Shown here: positions 45,459 to 54,567 of the stretch, in pieces
How the letters are laid out: each line of letters opens with the position of its first letter
Numbering within the stretch: the stretch's first letter is position 1
Source of the DNA: Pelagerythrobacter rhizovicinus
GTDB taxonomy: Bacteria > Pseudomonadota > Alphaproteobacteria > Sphingomonadales > Sphingomonadaceae
Length of the DNA: 64,000 nt
Assembly (NCBI RefSeq): GCF_004135625.1
Contig: NZ_SDPV01000001.1
Coordinates: forward strand, 556,501 to 620,500
Reading direction: 5' to 3'
Program-made: the position numbers and the translations under genes
The notes under the pieces: generated by a model
Database searches by the model: none
Seen by the model: the letters and a program-made list of their open reading frames with translations, nothing else
Told to the model about the DNA's origin: nothing

Positions 45459-45535
45459 GAGTCCCAGCGGAGGCTGGGACCTCCCTCAACAGCGGACGAC
45501 CTGCCGGCACGAGGTCCCAGCCTTCGCTGGGACTC
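45459..45535. repeat. Family B two-hairpin repeat
   Basis: A 77-bp element with left hairpin GAGTCCCAGCGGAGGCTGGG and right hairpin GGTCCCAGCCTTCGCTGGGA and a core AGCGGACGACCTGCCGGCAC resembling those at 57431 and 59250. It lies between the plsC stop and the miaB start. Confidence 0.9.
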
Positions 45536-45542
45536 ACAGCCG

Positions 45543-46391
45543 TTACTCGGTCGGCGCGTTGTAGCGCACCGGCACCACATCGTGCCGGAACTCGCGCAGC
45601 GGCTTGCCGAGCGTGGTCAACAGCGCCGCCTCGATCGCGGCGCGGGCCCGCGCGCCGATCGCCTTGCGGCCGCGGAACTCTTCGGGGCTGAACGGCTCGA
45701 GAAAGTGCAGACGCACGCGGAAGCTACCCTTGCGCGCAAGGATGCGGCGTGCGTTGTGCAGGCCGCTTTCCTCGCCGATCCAGCCGATCTCCTCCGCTAC
45801 GGGGCCGTAGTCGACGAGGACCGGCTGGACGAGCACGCCGGGCGGCGGCGGTTCGAGCACGCTCAGCATGCTGGTCTTGAACGGGAGGAGCGACTGGCCG
45901 TCGGTCGTCGTCCCTTCGGGAAAGACGGTGACTGACCAGTTGTCCTGCAGCGCCTCGCGCAACGCGTTGATCTGCTCGGCCACGCCGAGGCGGTTTTCGC
46001 GCTTGACGAAGACCGTGCGGTTGAGCCGGCACAGCCAGCCGACCGCGGGCACTTCGCTGAGCTCGTGCTTGGCGACGAACGCCGTGCCGCTCGCGCCCGC
46101 GAGCGAGAGAATGTCGAGCCACGAGACGTGGTTGGCGATGAAGAACACGTCGCGCCGCAGCGGCACCCCGATCTTCTCCACCCGCGCGCCAGCGATGCGC
46201 GCGGTCAGCCCGAGGAACCACATCGGGAACGGTGAACCGTAAGCGAACAGGCGATAGAGGAAGTGCAGCGGCACGAAGACTGCCAGCAGCAGGACGATCG
46301 CCAGGGCGCGAAGGGCCAACCGAAGGTGACCTGCGAGGGACAGCGGCGCACTTTCCCCGTGCGCCACCGCCTCGCGCAGCGCCGGATCCAT
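45543..46391 (-). CDS. plsC: 1-acyl-glycerol-3-phosphate acyltransferase
   Basis: Lysophospholipid acyltransferase making phosphatidate. The 282-residue inner membrane protein has two N-terminal hydrophobic segments, the HX4D motif in NHVSWLD (His88, Asp93) and the glycerophosphate motif VFPEGTTTDG. Its start shares one base with the fur stop (TGATG), so the two are coupled. Presence in the fur-miaB cluster is usual. Confidence 0.9.
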   Translation of the reverse strand: MDPALREAVAHGESAPLSLAGHLRLALRALAIVLLLAVFVPLHFLYRLFAYGSPFPMWFLGLTARIAGARVEKIGVPLRRDVFFIANHVSWLDILSLAGASGTAFVAKHELSEVPAVGWLCRLNRTVFVKRENRLGVAEQINALREALQDNWSVTVFPEGTTTDGQSLLPFKTSMLSVLEPPPPGVLVQPVLVDYGPVAEEIGWIGEESGLHNARRILARKGSFRVRLHFLEPFSPEEFRGRKAIGARARAAIEAALLTTLGKPLREFRHDVVPVRYNAPTE

Positions 46392-46822
46392 CAGTCGGGC
46401 TTGTCGCCGCGATCGAGCCTGACGCCGTAGAGTTCCATCCGGTGATCGACTAGGCGATAGCCCAGGCGCTCGGCGATCACCTTCTGCAGCGCCTCGAGCT
46501 CCGGATCGACGAACTCGACCACGTTGCCGCTCTCGACGTCGATCAGATGGTCGTGATGCGCCTCGGGCGCCGCTTCGTACCGGGCGCGGCCGTCACCGAA
46601 GTCGTGCCGGTCGAGAATGCCCGCTTCTTCGAACAGGCGCACGGTGCGGTAGACCGTGGCGATCGAGATCTTGGGATCGATTGCGGAGGCGCGATGATGG
46701 AGCTGCTCCACATCCGGATGATCCTCGCTCTCCGACAGGACGCGGGCGATCACCCGCCGCTGTTCCGTGATGCGCAGGCCGCGGTCGGCGCAGAGTTGCT
46801 CGAGATCGATCCGCTGGGACAA
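46391..46822 (-). CDS. fur: Ferric uptake regulator family protein
   Basis: A 143-residue Fur-type metal-dependent regulator. It has a winged helix near residues 10-75 (GLRITEQRRVIARVLSESED, PKISIATVYRTVRLFEEAGI) and the metal site AHHDHLIDVESG. In alphaproteobacteria the orthologue is often called Fur or Mur and may sense manganese rather than iron, with Irr and RirA handling iron in some groups. Metal specificity cannot be told from the sequence. The CXXC pair of E. coli Fur is absent. Confidence 0.92.
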   Translation of the reverse strand: MSQRIDLEQLCADRGLRITEQRRVIARVLSESEDHPDVEQLHHRASAIDPKISIATVYRTVRLFEEAGILDRHDFGDGRARYEAAPEAHHDHLIDVESGNVVEFVDPELEALQKVIAERLGYRLVDHRMELYGVRLDRGDKPD

Positions 46823-46845
46823 GTGGGCACCTTAATAGTAGAAAC

Positions 46846-46866
46846 GCCCCGCACCCTTAACGGGGC
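46846..46866 (-). terminator. Hairpin downstream of mucR
   Basis: On the minus strand GCCCCGTTAAGGGTGCGGGGC folds with a 5-bp GC stem and is followed by GTTTCTACT. It lies between the mucR stop and fur start and could terminate mucR transcripts or sit in the fur leader. Confidence 0.4.
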
Positions 46867-46898
46867 AGGGCGTTCTGCTCAAGCGCGAGGTGCCGCGC

Positions 46899-47339
46899 TC
46901 AGTCGGCCTTCTTGCGGCGCCCGCGCTTCTGTCCGGGCTTGCGGCCGAGGCCGATCTTCTTGGCGAGATCGCGGCGGGTCTCCGCGTAATCGGGCGCGAC
47001 CATCGGATAGTCGGCGCCGAGGTTCCAGCGCTGGCGATACTCGTCCACCGTCATGCCATGCTCGGTCATCAGGTGACGCTTGAGCATCTTCATCTTCTTG
47101 CCGCAATCGAGGCAGACGATGTGGTCTTTCTTGACCGAAGAGCGAAGCGAAACCGCGGGTTCCGGTGTCGGTTCTTCTTGCGCGATATCGGCACCGAGTC
47201 CTGAGAGCGCACCGTAAACGTTGCTGATCAGCGTCGGCACTTCGTCGACTGCCACGCTGTTGTTGCTCACGTGGGCCGCGACGATGTCCGACGTTAATGT
47301 GATCAACGTTTCGGTCATGTCGAATTCTTGCTGTTCCAT
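46899..47339 (-). CDS. mucR: MucR/Ros family transcriptional regulator
   Basis: A 146-residue regulator with the prokaryotic zinc finger CLDCGKKMKMLKRHLMTEH and following GMTVDEYRQRWNL, and a basic C-terminus. MucR proteins bind AT-rich sites, control surface polysaccharide, motility and cell-cycle genes and repress their own promoter. The start at 47339 has GAGGTAAT upstream; MTETLITLTSD at 47318 is an alternative. The AT-rich upstream region fits autoregulation. It is read away from rimI on the same strand. Confidence 0.92.
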   Translation of the reverse strand: MEQQEFDMTETLITLTSDIVAAHVSNNSVAVDEVPTLISNVYGALSGLGADIAQEEPTPEPAVSLRSSVKKDHIVCLDCGKKMKMLKRHLMTEHGMTVDEYRQRWNLGADYPMVAPDYAETRRDLAKKIGLGRKPGQKRGRRKKAD

Positions 47340-47488
47340 ATTACCTCGGTGGCGATGTTTTGTCATTGATGTAAATGTCTTGAATCGCGAGCCGCTGCTC
47401 ACCCCTGTTTCATGGACGAGGAATATAAATATTTCAACACCGTTGAATTGCGAACGTATATCAAATGCGCGCGCTTCAGACCTAAATG
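47340..47488 (-). promoter_or_regulatory. AT-rich upstream region of mucR
   Basis: About 150 bases between rimI and mucR, much richer in A and T than the rest of the window, with patches such as GAATATAAATATTT and GTTATAAATC. MucR family proteins bind AT-rich target DNA, so self-regulation here is plausible, but no site has been defined. Confidence 0.5.
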
Positions 47489-47944
47489 TTATAAATCGCG
47501 AGCGAACGTAATCGCGTCGAGAAACTGTCCCGACGGCAACCGATAATATGCCTTGCGGCGGCCAATCGGCTCGAAGCCCATCAACCGGTAGAGCGAGGCG
47601 GCCGGGTTATTATCACGCATTTCCAGGAACATGCGCTCGGCTCCGCGACCGCGGGCTTCGGCGAAAGCGCGGGTGAGCAGCGCCCGGCCGATGCCCTTGC
47701 CGCGCAGATGGGGCCGCACGCCGATCAGGAGCAGTTCTTCTTCTCCGGGAGCGAAACGGGTCAGCGCGAAACCGGCTGCGTCGCTTTCCTCCGCGAGCGG
47801 CTCGCCGTCGGAGCCGGACAGGAGGTAATGCGTATGCGGCAGGGCCAGCGAATCCGACACCTGGCGGCGGTTCCATGCTTCGGCCCAGGCCGGATCGAAC
47901 GCGGCGTCCATTACGTCCATGATCCGGTCGAGATCGTCCTTCAT
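47489..47944 (-). CDS. rimI: Ribosomal protein S18-alanine N-acetyltransferase
   Basis: A 151-residue GNAT acetyltransferase with GVRPHLRGKGIGRALLTRAF (the acetyl-CoA site, Q/RxxGxG/A) and NPAASLYRLMGFEPIGRR. RimI acetylates the N-terminal alanine of ribosomal protein S18; this assignment follows the tsaB neighbour, while the fold alone would allow other GNATs. It overlaps the tsaB stop by four bases (ATGA). Confidence 0.88.
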   Translation of the reverse strand: MKDDLDRIMDVMDAAFDPAWAEAWNRRQVSDSLALPHTHYLLSGSDGEPLAEESDAAGFALTRFAPGEEELLLIGVRPHLRGKGIGRALLTRAFAEARGRGAERMFLEMRDNNPAASLYRLMGFEPIGRRKAYYRLPSGQFLDAITFARDL

Positions 47945-48552
47945 GCGGAAGGTCTCGCGTCGGGTGGCCGGCCGTAGATCGGCCGCGGATCGGCGGAGAG
48001 GAGGGCGGTGGGGACATGCAACGCTAAGCGCGCGTCGGGATGAAGCGGAAGGGCACGGCCTTCCCCGCGCCGCGCCACGAGCGCTTCGGCCTGGGTGCCG
48101 CCGACCAGCGACGCGCCGATCGCGCGCGCGGCTTCCTCGGGTGGGAGCGAGCGGACCTCGGCCTCCGGCAGCCCGTCGGGACCGAACGGCTGCACGAACC
48201 ATTCGCCGTGCCCGCCCGTGGTGCAGACGCCGACCGGTTCCCCGGCATGCTCGGTTTGCATCATGGCCGCGATCAGCGCGAGCGTCGGATAGCCGGCGAC
48301 CTGCGCGCCCCATGCGTAGCCGAGCGCGCGCGCGGTCGCTAGGCCGATGCGCACGCCGGTGAAGCTGCCGGGACCGAGCGAGACGAGGATGCGGCCGGCG
48401 CGCCCGCGATCAGGCAGCGCGGCGATCATCGGCACCAGCCGTTCGGCATGGCCGCGGCCGAGCACGCGATGATCGTGCGCCACCGGTGTGTCGTGCTCGA
48501 ACAGCGCGACCGAGCAGGCCTCGGTCGCGCATTCGATCGCCAGCGTTCGCAT
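47941..48552 (-). CDS. tsaB: tRNA threonylcarbamoyladenosine biosynthesis protein TsaB
   Basis: TsaB partners TsaD and TsaE in the t6A37 tRNA modification. The 203-residue protein has the ASKHA-fold N-terminus MRTLAIECATEACSVALFEH and SLGPGSFTGVRIGLATARAL, diagnostic of TsaB. Length is usual. It is the first gene of the minus-strand cluster down to corC. Confidence 0.95.
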   Translation of the reverse strand: MRTLAIECATEACSVALFEHDTPVAHDHRVLGRGHAERLVPMIAALPDRGRAGRILVSLGPGSFTGVRIGLATARALGYAWGAQVAGYPTLALIAAMMQTEHAGEPVGVCTTGGHGEWFVQPFGPDGLPEAEVRSLPPEEAARAIGASLVGGTQAEALVARRGEGRALPLHPDARLALHVPTALLSADPRPIYGRPPDARPSA

Positions 48553-48635
48553 GTTTCGCGCTCAATCCTTCCCGTCGCCGCGGGCGCGACTTGTCCGCGC
48601 GGCTTCAGCCTGCGGGTTTGCAACGACGGGAGGAG

Positions 48636-48662
48636 CCGTCAAGCGCGGAGGGCGCCTGACGG
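48636..48662 (-). terminator. Hairpin downstream of the RutE-like gene
   Basis: CCGTCA/TGACGG inverted repeat around a GC-rich loop, eight bases downstream of the nitroreductase stop, before tsaB on the same strand. No T-run follows. Confidence 0.35.
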
Positions 48663-48669
48663 CCGGAAA

Positions 48670-49278
48670 TCAGGCGATGGTGTTGAACCTGTCGAAGTCG
48701 GGCCGCGGGCTGCGGTCGAAGATCGTCGAGGCGTCGCCATAGCCGATGCCGCAGATGAAGTTGCTGCGAACGCGCGGCTGATCGGCGAAGAACGCCTTGT
48801 CGACCGCCGCGTTGTCGAACCCCGACATCGGGCCGCAGTCGAGCCCGAGGGCGCGCGCGGCGAACATCAGATAAGCCCCCTGCAGCGAGGAGTTGCGGAA
48901 GGCGCCTTGCTCGCGCCCGGCCTCGTCGCCTTCGAACCAGCTCTTCGCGTCGGTGTGGGGGAAGAGCCACGGAAGATGCTCGTGGAAATCGATATCGTAG
49001 CCGATGATCGCGACGACCGGCGCGGTCTCGATCTTTGTCTTGTTTCCTTCCGAAGCGAGATCGGAAAGCTTCTGCTTCGCTTCGGCGGACTTCGCCCAGA
49101 CGATCCGCGCGGGCTGCATGTTGGCGGAGGTCGGCCCCATCTTCATGAGCTCGTAGATCGCGCGGATCTGTTCGTCCGACACCGGCTTGTCGAGCCAGCC
49201 GTTATAGCTGCGCGCCTCGTGGAAAAGCTGGTCGAGCGCGTCGTCGGACAGGACGTTGTCGTGAAACTGCTTGGTCAT
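48670..49278 (-). CDS. Malonic semialdehyde reductase RutE-like nitroreductase
   Basis: A 202-residue flavin reductase of the nitroreductase fold, resembling RutE of pyrimidine degradation: [37 protein letters not shown] and [10 protein letters not shown]. The rest of the rut pathway is absent from the window, and the same fold reduces other substrates, so the name is based on similarity only. It is read between the NifU-type gene and tsaB on the same strand. Confidence 0.88.
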   Translation of the reverse strand: MTKQFHDNVLSDDALDQLFHEARSYNGWLDKPVSDEQIRAIYELMKMGPTSANMQPARIVWAKSAEAKQKLSDLASEGNKTKIETAPVVAIIGYDIDFHEHLPWLFPHTDAKSWFEGDEAGREQGAFRNSSLQGAYLMFAARALGLDCGPMSGFDNAAVDKAFFADQPRVRSNFICGIGYGDASTIFDRSPRPDFDRFNTIA

Positions 49279-49302
49279 CGAAACTCCGCCAAAATGGAAA
49301 AA

Positions 49303-49881
49303 TCAGGCCGCGCGGACTTCGACGACCTCGGGCACGTAGTGCTTCAGAAGGCCTTCGATCCCGTGCTTGAGCGTCGCGGTCGAGCTCGGGCAGCCGGAAC
49401 AGGCGCCCTGGAGCTGGAGATAGACGACGCCGTCGCGGAAGCCGCGGTACTGGATATCGCCGCCGTCGCCGGCGACGGCAGGGCGCACCCGCGTTTCGAG
49501 CAGGTCGTTGATCTGGGCGACGATGTCCGCGTCTTCCGGATCGTCGTCCACCAGCATTTCGTTTTCGCCCGGCACTGCGATGCCGCTCGCGTTGCCGCCC
49601 GCGAACAGCGGCGCCTCGGAAACGAAATGGTCGAGCAGGATCGAGACGACCTGCGGCTTGAGCGAGGACCATTCCACGCCCGGCGCCGCGGTAACCGAAA
49701 CGAAGTCGGCGCCGAAGAACACGTTGGTGACTTCGCCCGTGTCGAAGATCGCCTGCGCCAGCGGGCTCGCCTCGGCCGCTTCGGGGCTGGCGAACTCGCG
49801 CGTGCCGGAGGGCATGACCTGCCGCCCGGGCAGGAACTTCAGGCTCGCGGGGTTCGGCGTGGTTTCGGTCTCGATGAACAT
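49303..49881 (-). CDS. NifU family iron-sulfur scaffold protein
   Basis: A 192-residue protein with an N-terminal Nfu domain (MFIETETTPNPASLKFLPG) and a C-terminal NifU-like domain with CxxC in QGACSGCPSSTATL. This is the HIRIP5/Nfu type that delivers Fe-S clusters to target proteins. The start was set at ATG 49881, the usual Nfu beginning; the frame is open to 49929. It is divergent from the M16 peptidase gene. Confidence 0.93.
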   Translation of the reverse strand: MFIETETTPNPASLKFLPGRQVMPSGTREFASPEAAEASPLAQAIFDTGEVTNVFFGADFVSVTAAPGVEWSSLKPQVVSILLDHFVSEAPLFAGGNASGIAVPGENEMLVDDDPEDADIVAQINDLLETRVRPAVAGDGGDIQYRGFRDGVVYLQLQGACSGCPSSTATLKHGIEGLLKHYVPEVVEVRAA

Positions 49882-49969
49882 GCCCGCGATGTAGGGTCGA
49901 GGGACCCGCCGGGCAAGGGCCGCACGCATTCACTATCCCTTCATCGCCCGGCTCCCTATAACCGCGCGC

Positions 49970-52915
49970 ATGACTCTTCTCCCGCGCGCCGTCCGGCGCC
50001 TCGCGCTCCTCCTCCCCCTCGCGCTCCTGACGCCTTCCGCAACGGCGCAGCAGGCTCTGCCCGCAGGTGCACCCGAGTCGCTCCAGACCGGTGACGAGGT
50101 GCCGTGGATCTATCGCGGGAGCGATGTTCCGCGCGACAAGGAATGGCTGTTCGGAGAGATGGACAATGGCCTGCGCTACGCCGTGCGCAAGAACGGCGTG
50201 CCGCCGCGGCAGGTCTCGATCCGTATCCGCATGGACGCGGGCTCGCTGCACGAGCGGGACGACGAGCGCGGCTTCGCGCACCTGATGGAGCACCTGAGCT
50301 TCCGCGAGAGCAAATACCTCGGCCCCGCCATGGCGATCCCGACCTGGCAGCGCCTCGGCGCAACGTTCGGCAGCGACACCAATGCCGAAACCACGCCGAC
50401 CCAGACGGTCTACAAGCTCGACCTGCCCAACGCGACGCCGCAGGCGCTGGAGGAGAGCTTCAAGCTCCTCTCGGGCATGATCCGTGAACCGGTGCTCAAC
50501 GAGAGGAACCTGGCTGCCGAAGTGCCGATCGTGCTGGCCGAAAAGCGCGAGCGCGGCGGTGCGGCGGAACGCGTGGTCGAGGGGACGCGCAAGACGCTGT
50601 TCGCCGGCCAGCCGCTTGCAGAGCGCATGCCGATCGGCACCGAGGAGACGTTGACGGGTGCGACAGCGCAAGCCGTGCAGGCATTCCACGACCGCTGGTA
50701 CCGGCCCGAGAACACCGTGATCGTCGCCGCAGGCGATATCGATCCGGTGCGGCTAGCGCAGCTGGTCGAGCAGTGGTTCGGCGATTGGCAGGGCAAGGGC
50801 CCTCACGTCGAGGCGCCGAATTTCGGCGACCCGGTGCCGCCGCCCGGCGCGACCGGCGAGAACCCGGTCGGCGAGACGGCGGTGCTCGTCGAACCCGATC
50901 TGCCGCGTTCGCTGACCTACGCGATCATGCGCCCGTGGCGGAAGGTCGACGATACGATCGAATACAACGAGGGCCTGCTGCTCGACTCGCTTTCGCAGGC
51001 GCTGATCAACCGGCGGCTGGAAGCACGGGCGCGGGCGGGCGGCTCGTATCTCTACGCGCAGGTCCAGCAGGACGATGTCAGCCGTTCGACCGATGCGACC
51101 TTCGTTACGGTCGCCCCGCTGAGCGAGGATTGGGAAGCCGCGCTGACCGACGTGCGGGCCGTGATCGCCGACGCGCTCGCGACGCCGCCCTCGCAGGAGG
51201 AAATCGCGCGCGAAATGGCCGAGTTCGACGTCGTCTTCGCAAGCATGGTCGAGCAGCGCGCCGTGATGGCCGGATCCAAGCTGGCGGACGACATCGTCAC
51301 TGCAGTCGATATCCGCGAGACGGTCGCCGCGCCCGAGACCGTGCTGTCGGTGTTTCGCGGCATGAAGGAGAAGTTCACGCCCGAAGCCGTGCTCGAGCAT
51401 ACCCGCGCGCTGTTCTCCGGCGATGTCATGCGCTCGGTTTATGTCACGCCCGCCACCGGAGAAGCCGACGCCGCGGCGCTCAAGACGGCGCTGGAAGCCG
51501 AGGTTGCTCCGGACCCGAGCGCCCGGCTCGACAGCTCCCCGATCTCGTTCGAGGACCTTCCCCCGATCGGGGAGCCGGGGCAGGTCGTAGACGAATCGTC
51601 GCTCGGCCTGCTCGGAATCGAGCGGATCGAGCTCGACAATGGCGTCACGGCGATCCTGTGGCCGAACGATGCAGAACCCGGCCGGGTGGCCGTGCGCGTG
51701 CGCTTCGGTGCGGGATTCCGCGGGTTCGACGAAGACGATGCGGTCTACCGCGCGCTGGGCGAGGCGGCGCTCGTCCAGTCCGGCGTGGGCGAACTCGGGC
51801 AGGAAGAACTCGACCGGATCTCGACCGGCCGCAAGATGGCCTTCAACTTCGAGGTCGAAGATGCCGCGTTCACCTTCTCCGCGCAGACGCGCAACGCCGA
51901 TCTCGCGGACCAGCTCTACCTGTTCGCTGCCAAGCTTGCGATGCCGCGGTGGGACGGGAACCCGGTGCTGCGCGCCAAGGCGGCCGCACGTCTCGCCTAC
52001 GAGAGCTACTCCACCAGCCCGAGCGCGGTGCTCAACCGCGACCTCGAATACTATCTGCGCGATCGCGATCCGCGTTATGCGACGCCCGACCTCGCCATGC
52101 TGGAAGGGACGACGCCGGAGAAGTTCCGCGAAGTCTGGGAGCCCCTGCTCGAGCAGGGGCCGATCGAGGTCGCGATCTTTGGCGAGTTCGACCGCGCCGC
52201 CGCGCTCGAGGCCCTGCGCAATACTTTCGGCGCTTTGCCCGAGCGCACGCCGATCCCGGCCGAAATCGCTGCGCGCACGCCCGATTTCCCTGCACCTTCG
52301 ACTGACACGGTCGTGCTGCATCACCGCGGTGATGCCAATCAGGCGGCTGCGGTCATCGCATGGCCGACGGGCGGCGGGGTCGAGCGGCTGCCCGAATCCC
52401 GCCAACTCGAGATCCTCGCCAACCTGTTCAGCAACCGCCTGATCGACGCGATGCGCGAGCGGGCGGGAGCGAGCTACGCGCCGCAAGTCATGAACACCTG
52501 GCCGGTGGACTTGCAGGAGGGCGGACGGCTCACCGCGATTGCGCAGCTTCGACCGCAGGACGTGCCGGCCTTCTTCGCGGCGGCGGACGAGATCGCGGCC
52601 GACCTGGCGGCGAATCCTCCGACCGAGGACGAACTGGCTCGCGTGACCGAGCCGCTGCGCCAGCTGATCAACCGCGCCTCCACGGGCAACACCTTCTGGA
52701 TGTACCAGCTCGAAGGGTCGACCCGCGATCCGCGCAGGGTGCAACTGGTGCGCTCGCTGCTCAACGACTATACGGTGACCACACCGCAGGCGATGCAGCA
52801 GCTTGCCCAGCGGCACCTTGCCGCCCGCCCGGGCTTCCGCCTCGCGGTCATTCCCCAGGGGCAGGAACTGGTCCGCGCGGCGCCTGGATCCGAAGCGGAG
52901 GTCGCCGGTCGCTGA
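49970..52915 (+). CDS. M16 family metallopeptidase, exported
   Basis: A 981-residue zinc peptidase of the pitrilysin/insulinase superfamily. A signal peptide (RLALLLPLALLTPSATA) is followed by the active-site HLMEH (His104, Glu107, His108) in the N-terminal half and a second inactive-like M16 half. Such double-domain periplasmic M16 proteins clear peptides or process exported proteins; the substrate is unknown. It is divergent from the Nfu gene. Confidence 0.93.
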   Translation: MTLLPRAVRRLALLLPLALLTPSATAQQALPAGAPESLQTGDEVPWIYRGSDVPRDKEWLFGEMDNGLRYAVRKNGVPPRQVSIRIRMDAGSLHERDDERGFAHLMEHLSFRESKYLGPAMAIPTWQRLGATFGSDTNAETTPTQTVYKLDLPNATPQALEESFKLLSGMIREPVLNERNLAAEVPIVLAEKRERGGAAERVVEGTRKTLFAGQPLAERMPIGTEETLTGATAQAVQAFHDRWYRPENTVIVAAGDIDPVRLAQLVEQWFGDWQGKGPHVEAPNFGDPVPPPGATGENPVGETAVLVEPDLPRSLTYAIMRPWRKVDDTIEYNEGLLLDSLSQALINRRLEARARAGGSYLYAQVQQDDVSRSTDATFVTVAPLSEDWEAALTDVRAVIADALATPPSQEEIAREMAEFDVVFASMVEQRAVMAGSKLADDIVTAVDIRETVAAPETVLSVFRGMKEKFTPEAVLEHTRALFSGDVMRSVYVTPATGEADAAALKTALEAEVAPDPSARLDSSPISFEDLPPIGEPGQVVDESSLGLLGIERIELDNGVTAILWPNDAEPGRVAVRVRFGAGFRGFDEDDAVYRALGEAALVQSGVGELGQEELDRISTGRKMAFNFEVEDAAFTFSAQTRNADLADQLYLFAAKLAMPRWDGNPVLRAKAAARLAYESYSTSPSAVLNRDLEYYLRDRDPRYATPDLAMLEGTTPEKFREVWEPLLEQGPIEVAIFGEFDRAAALEALRNTFGALPERTPIPAEIAARTPDFPAPSTDTVVLHHRGDANQAAAVIAWPTGGGVERLPESRQLEILANLFSNRLIDAMRERAGASYAPQVMNTWPVDLQEGGRLTAIAQLRPQDVPAFFAAADEIAADLAANPPTEDELARVTEPLRQLINRASTGNTFWMYQLEGSTRDPRRVQLVRSLLNDYTVTTPQAMQQLAQRHLAARPGFRLAVIPQGQELVRAAPGSEAEVAGR

Positions 52916-52968
52916 TCCGCGCATAGCGCAACCATCAGCGACCGAAAGTTAATTGCCCTTGCGGCTCG

Positions 52969-52993
52969 CCGCGCATTGGCTTTCAATGCGCGG
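52969..52993 (+). terminator. Hairpin between M16 peptidase and DAHP synthase genes
   Basis: A perfect inverted repeat CCGCGCATT/AATGCGCGG with a seven-base loop, 53 bases after the M16 stop and 26 bases before the aroG-type start. It could be a terminator of the upstream gene or a leader structure of the downstream one; there is no T-run. Confidence 0.4.
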
Positions 52994-53019
52994 CCCCGCA
53001 AACACGGAAAGATCGGCAC

Positions 53020-54393
53020 GTGGCTCGCAATTGGACTCCCGATAGCTGGAAGGCGCAGGAAGCACGGCACCTTCCGCAGTACGACGACGCCCAGGCGCTC
53101 GCGGATGCGGAGGCTACGCTCGGCAGTTACCCGCCGCTGGTGTTCGCGGGCGAAGCGCGCGCACTCAAGGCCGAGCTTGCCGGGGTCGCTCAGGGCGAGG
53201 GCTTCCTGATCCAGGGCGGGGACTGCGCCGAGAGCTTTGCCGAGTTCCACCCGAACAACATCCGCGACACTTTCCGCGTGCTGCTGCAGATGGCGGTCGT
53301 GCTGACGTTTGCCGGCAAGCTGCCGGTGGTGAAGGTCGGCCGCATGGCAGGCCAGTTCGCCAAGCCGCGCAGCGCGCCGACAGAGACCAAGGACGGCGTG
53401 ACTCTGCCGAGCTACCTCGGCGACAACGTCAACGGCATCGAGTTCACGCCCGAGAGCCGCCGCAACGATCCGCAGCGGATGGTGCGCGCCTATTCGCAGG
53501 CCGCGGCAACGCTGAACCTCCTGCGCGCCTTCGCCGGCGGCGGCTACGCCAACCTGCGCCAGGTCCACCAGTGGACGCTCGACTTCATGGGCCGCAGCCC
53601 GTGGGCGGAGAAGTTCGCCGAGACCGCCGACCGTATCGGAGAGGCGCTGGACTTCATGGAAGCCTGCGGAGTCGACCCGGCGACCGTGCCGCAGCTCCAG
53701 GGCACGAGCTTCTACACCAGCCACGAGGCGCTGCTGCTGCCCTACGAGCAAGCGATGACGCGGCAGGATTCGCTGACCGGCGACTGGTACGACACCAGCG
53801 CGCACATGGTCTGGATCGGCGATCGCACGCGCTTCCCGGGCAGCGCCCACATCGAATTCGCGCGCGGTATCGGCAATCCGCTCGGCCTCAAGTGCGGTCC
53901 GAGCCTGGAGCCGGACGACCTGCTGACGCTGCTCGATACGCTCAACCCCGCGCGCGAGCCGGGGCGGATCACCCTGATCAGCCGCTTCGGTCACGACAAG
54001 GTCGAAGTCGGCCTGCCGCGCCTCGTCCGTGCCGTCACGCGGGAAGGGCACCCGGTGGTGTGGAGCTGCGATCCGATGCACGGCAACGTCGTGAAGTCGG
54101 ACAGCGGCTTCAAGACACGGCCCTTCGACCGCATCCTGACCGAAGTGAAGGGCTTCTTCGCGGTCCACCGTGCCGAAGGCAGTCACGCGGGCGGCATCCA
54201 TATCGAGATGACCGGGCAGGACGTGACCGAATGCACGGGCGGCGCGATCGCGATCACCGATGAGGCGCTGGGCGACCGCTACCACACGCACTGCGACCCG
54301 CGTCTCAACGCCGCGCAGTCGCTCGAGCTCGCATTCCTGCTGGCGGACATGATCCGGCTGGAAGCCGTGGAACGCCGCGCCGACGCCGCCTGA
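53020..54393 (+). CDS. Class II 3-deoxy-7-phosphoheptulonate synthase
   Basis: First enzyme of the shikimate pathway, condensing PEP and erythrose 4-phosphate. The 457-residue protein is of the plant-like class II type: [44 protein letters not shown] and [18 protein letters not shown]. It starts with GTG at 53020 ([11 protein letters not shown]) preceded by GGAAAGATC. No feedback-regulatory domain is evident. It is called aroG or aroH in different genomes, so no symbol is given. Confidence 0.95.
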   Translation: MARNWTPDSWKAQEARHLPQYDDAQALADAEATLGSYPPLVFAGEARALKAELAGVAQGEGFLIQGGDCAESFAEFHPNNIRDTFRVLLQMAVVLTFAGKLPVVKVGRMAGQFAKPRSAPTETKDGVTLPSYLGDNVNGIEFTPESRRNDPQRMVRAYSQAAATLNLLRAFAGGGYANLRQVHQWTLDFMGRSPWAEKFAETADRIGEALDFMEACGVDPATVPQLQGTSFYTSHEALLLPYEQAMTRQDSLTGDWYDTSAHMVWIGDRTRFPGSAHIEFARGIGNPLGLKCGPSLEPDDLLTLLDTLNPAREPGRITLISRFGHDKVEVGLPRLVRAVTREGHPVVWSCDPMHGNVVKSDSGFKTRPFDRILTEVKGFFAVHRAEGSHAGGIHIEMTGQDVTECTGGAIAITDEALGDRYHTHCDPRLNAAQSLELAFLLADMIRLEAVERRADAA

Positions 54394-54567
54394 GATCATC
54401 TGGCCGCAGCGCGGGCAAAGGGGCCTTTACGCCGCAAGGCTGCGCCTCATAGCGTAGAACCCTCGTCTGTGCCGCTCGAGCGACTGCGGCCGGCCCCCGC
54501 CCTTCGCGCCGTGCATCGCAGAGGGGGCCGGGTCACCATGCGCCGCGCCGCCGGCTTCGGTGGCGTG

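Noticed and set aside
43114-45537. 807-residue minus-strand frame covering miaB
   Set aside because: miaB itself is in another frame of the same strand with complete cysteine motifs; this frame is a shadow.
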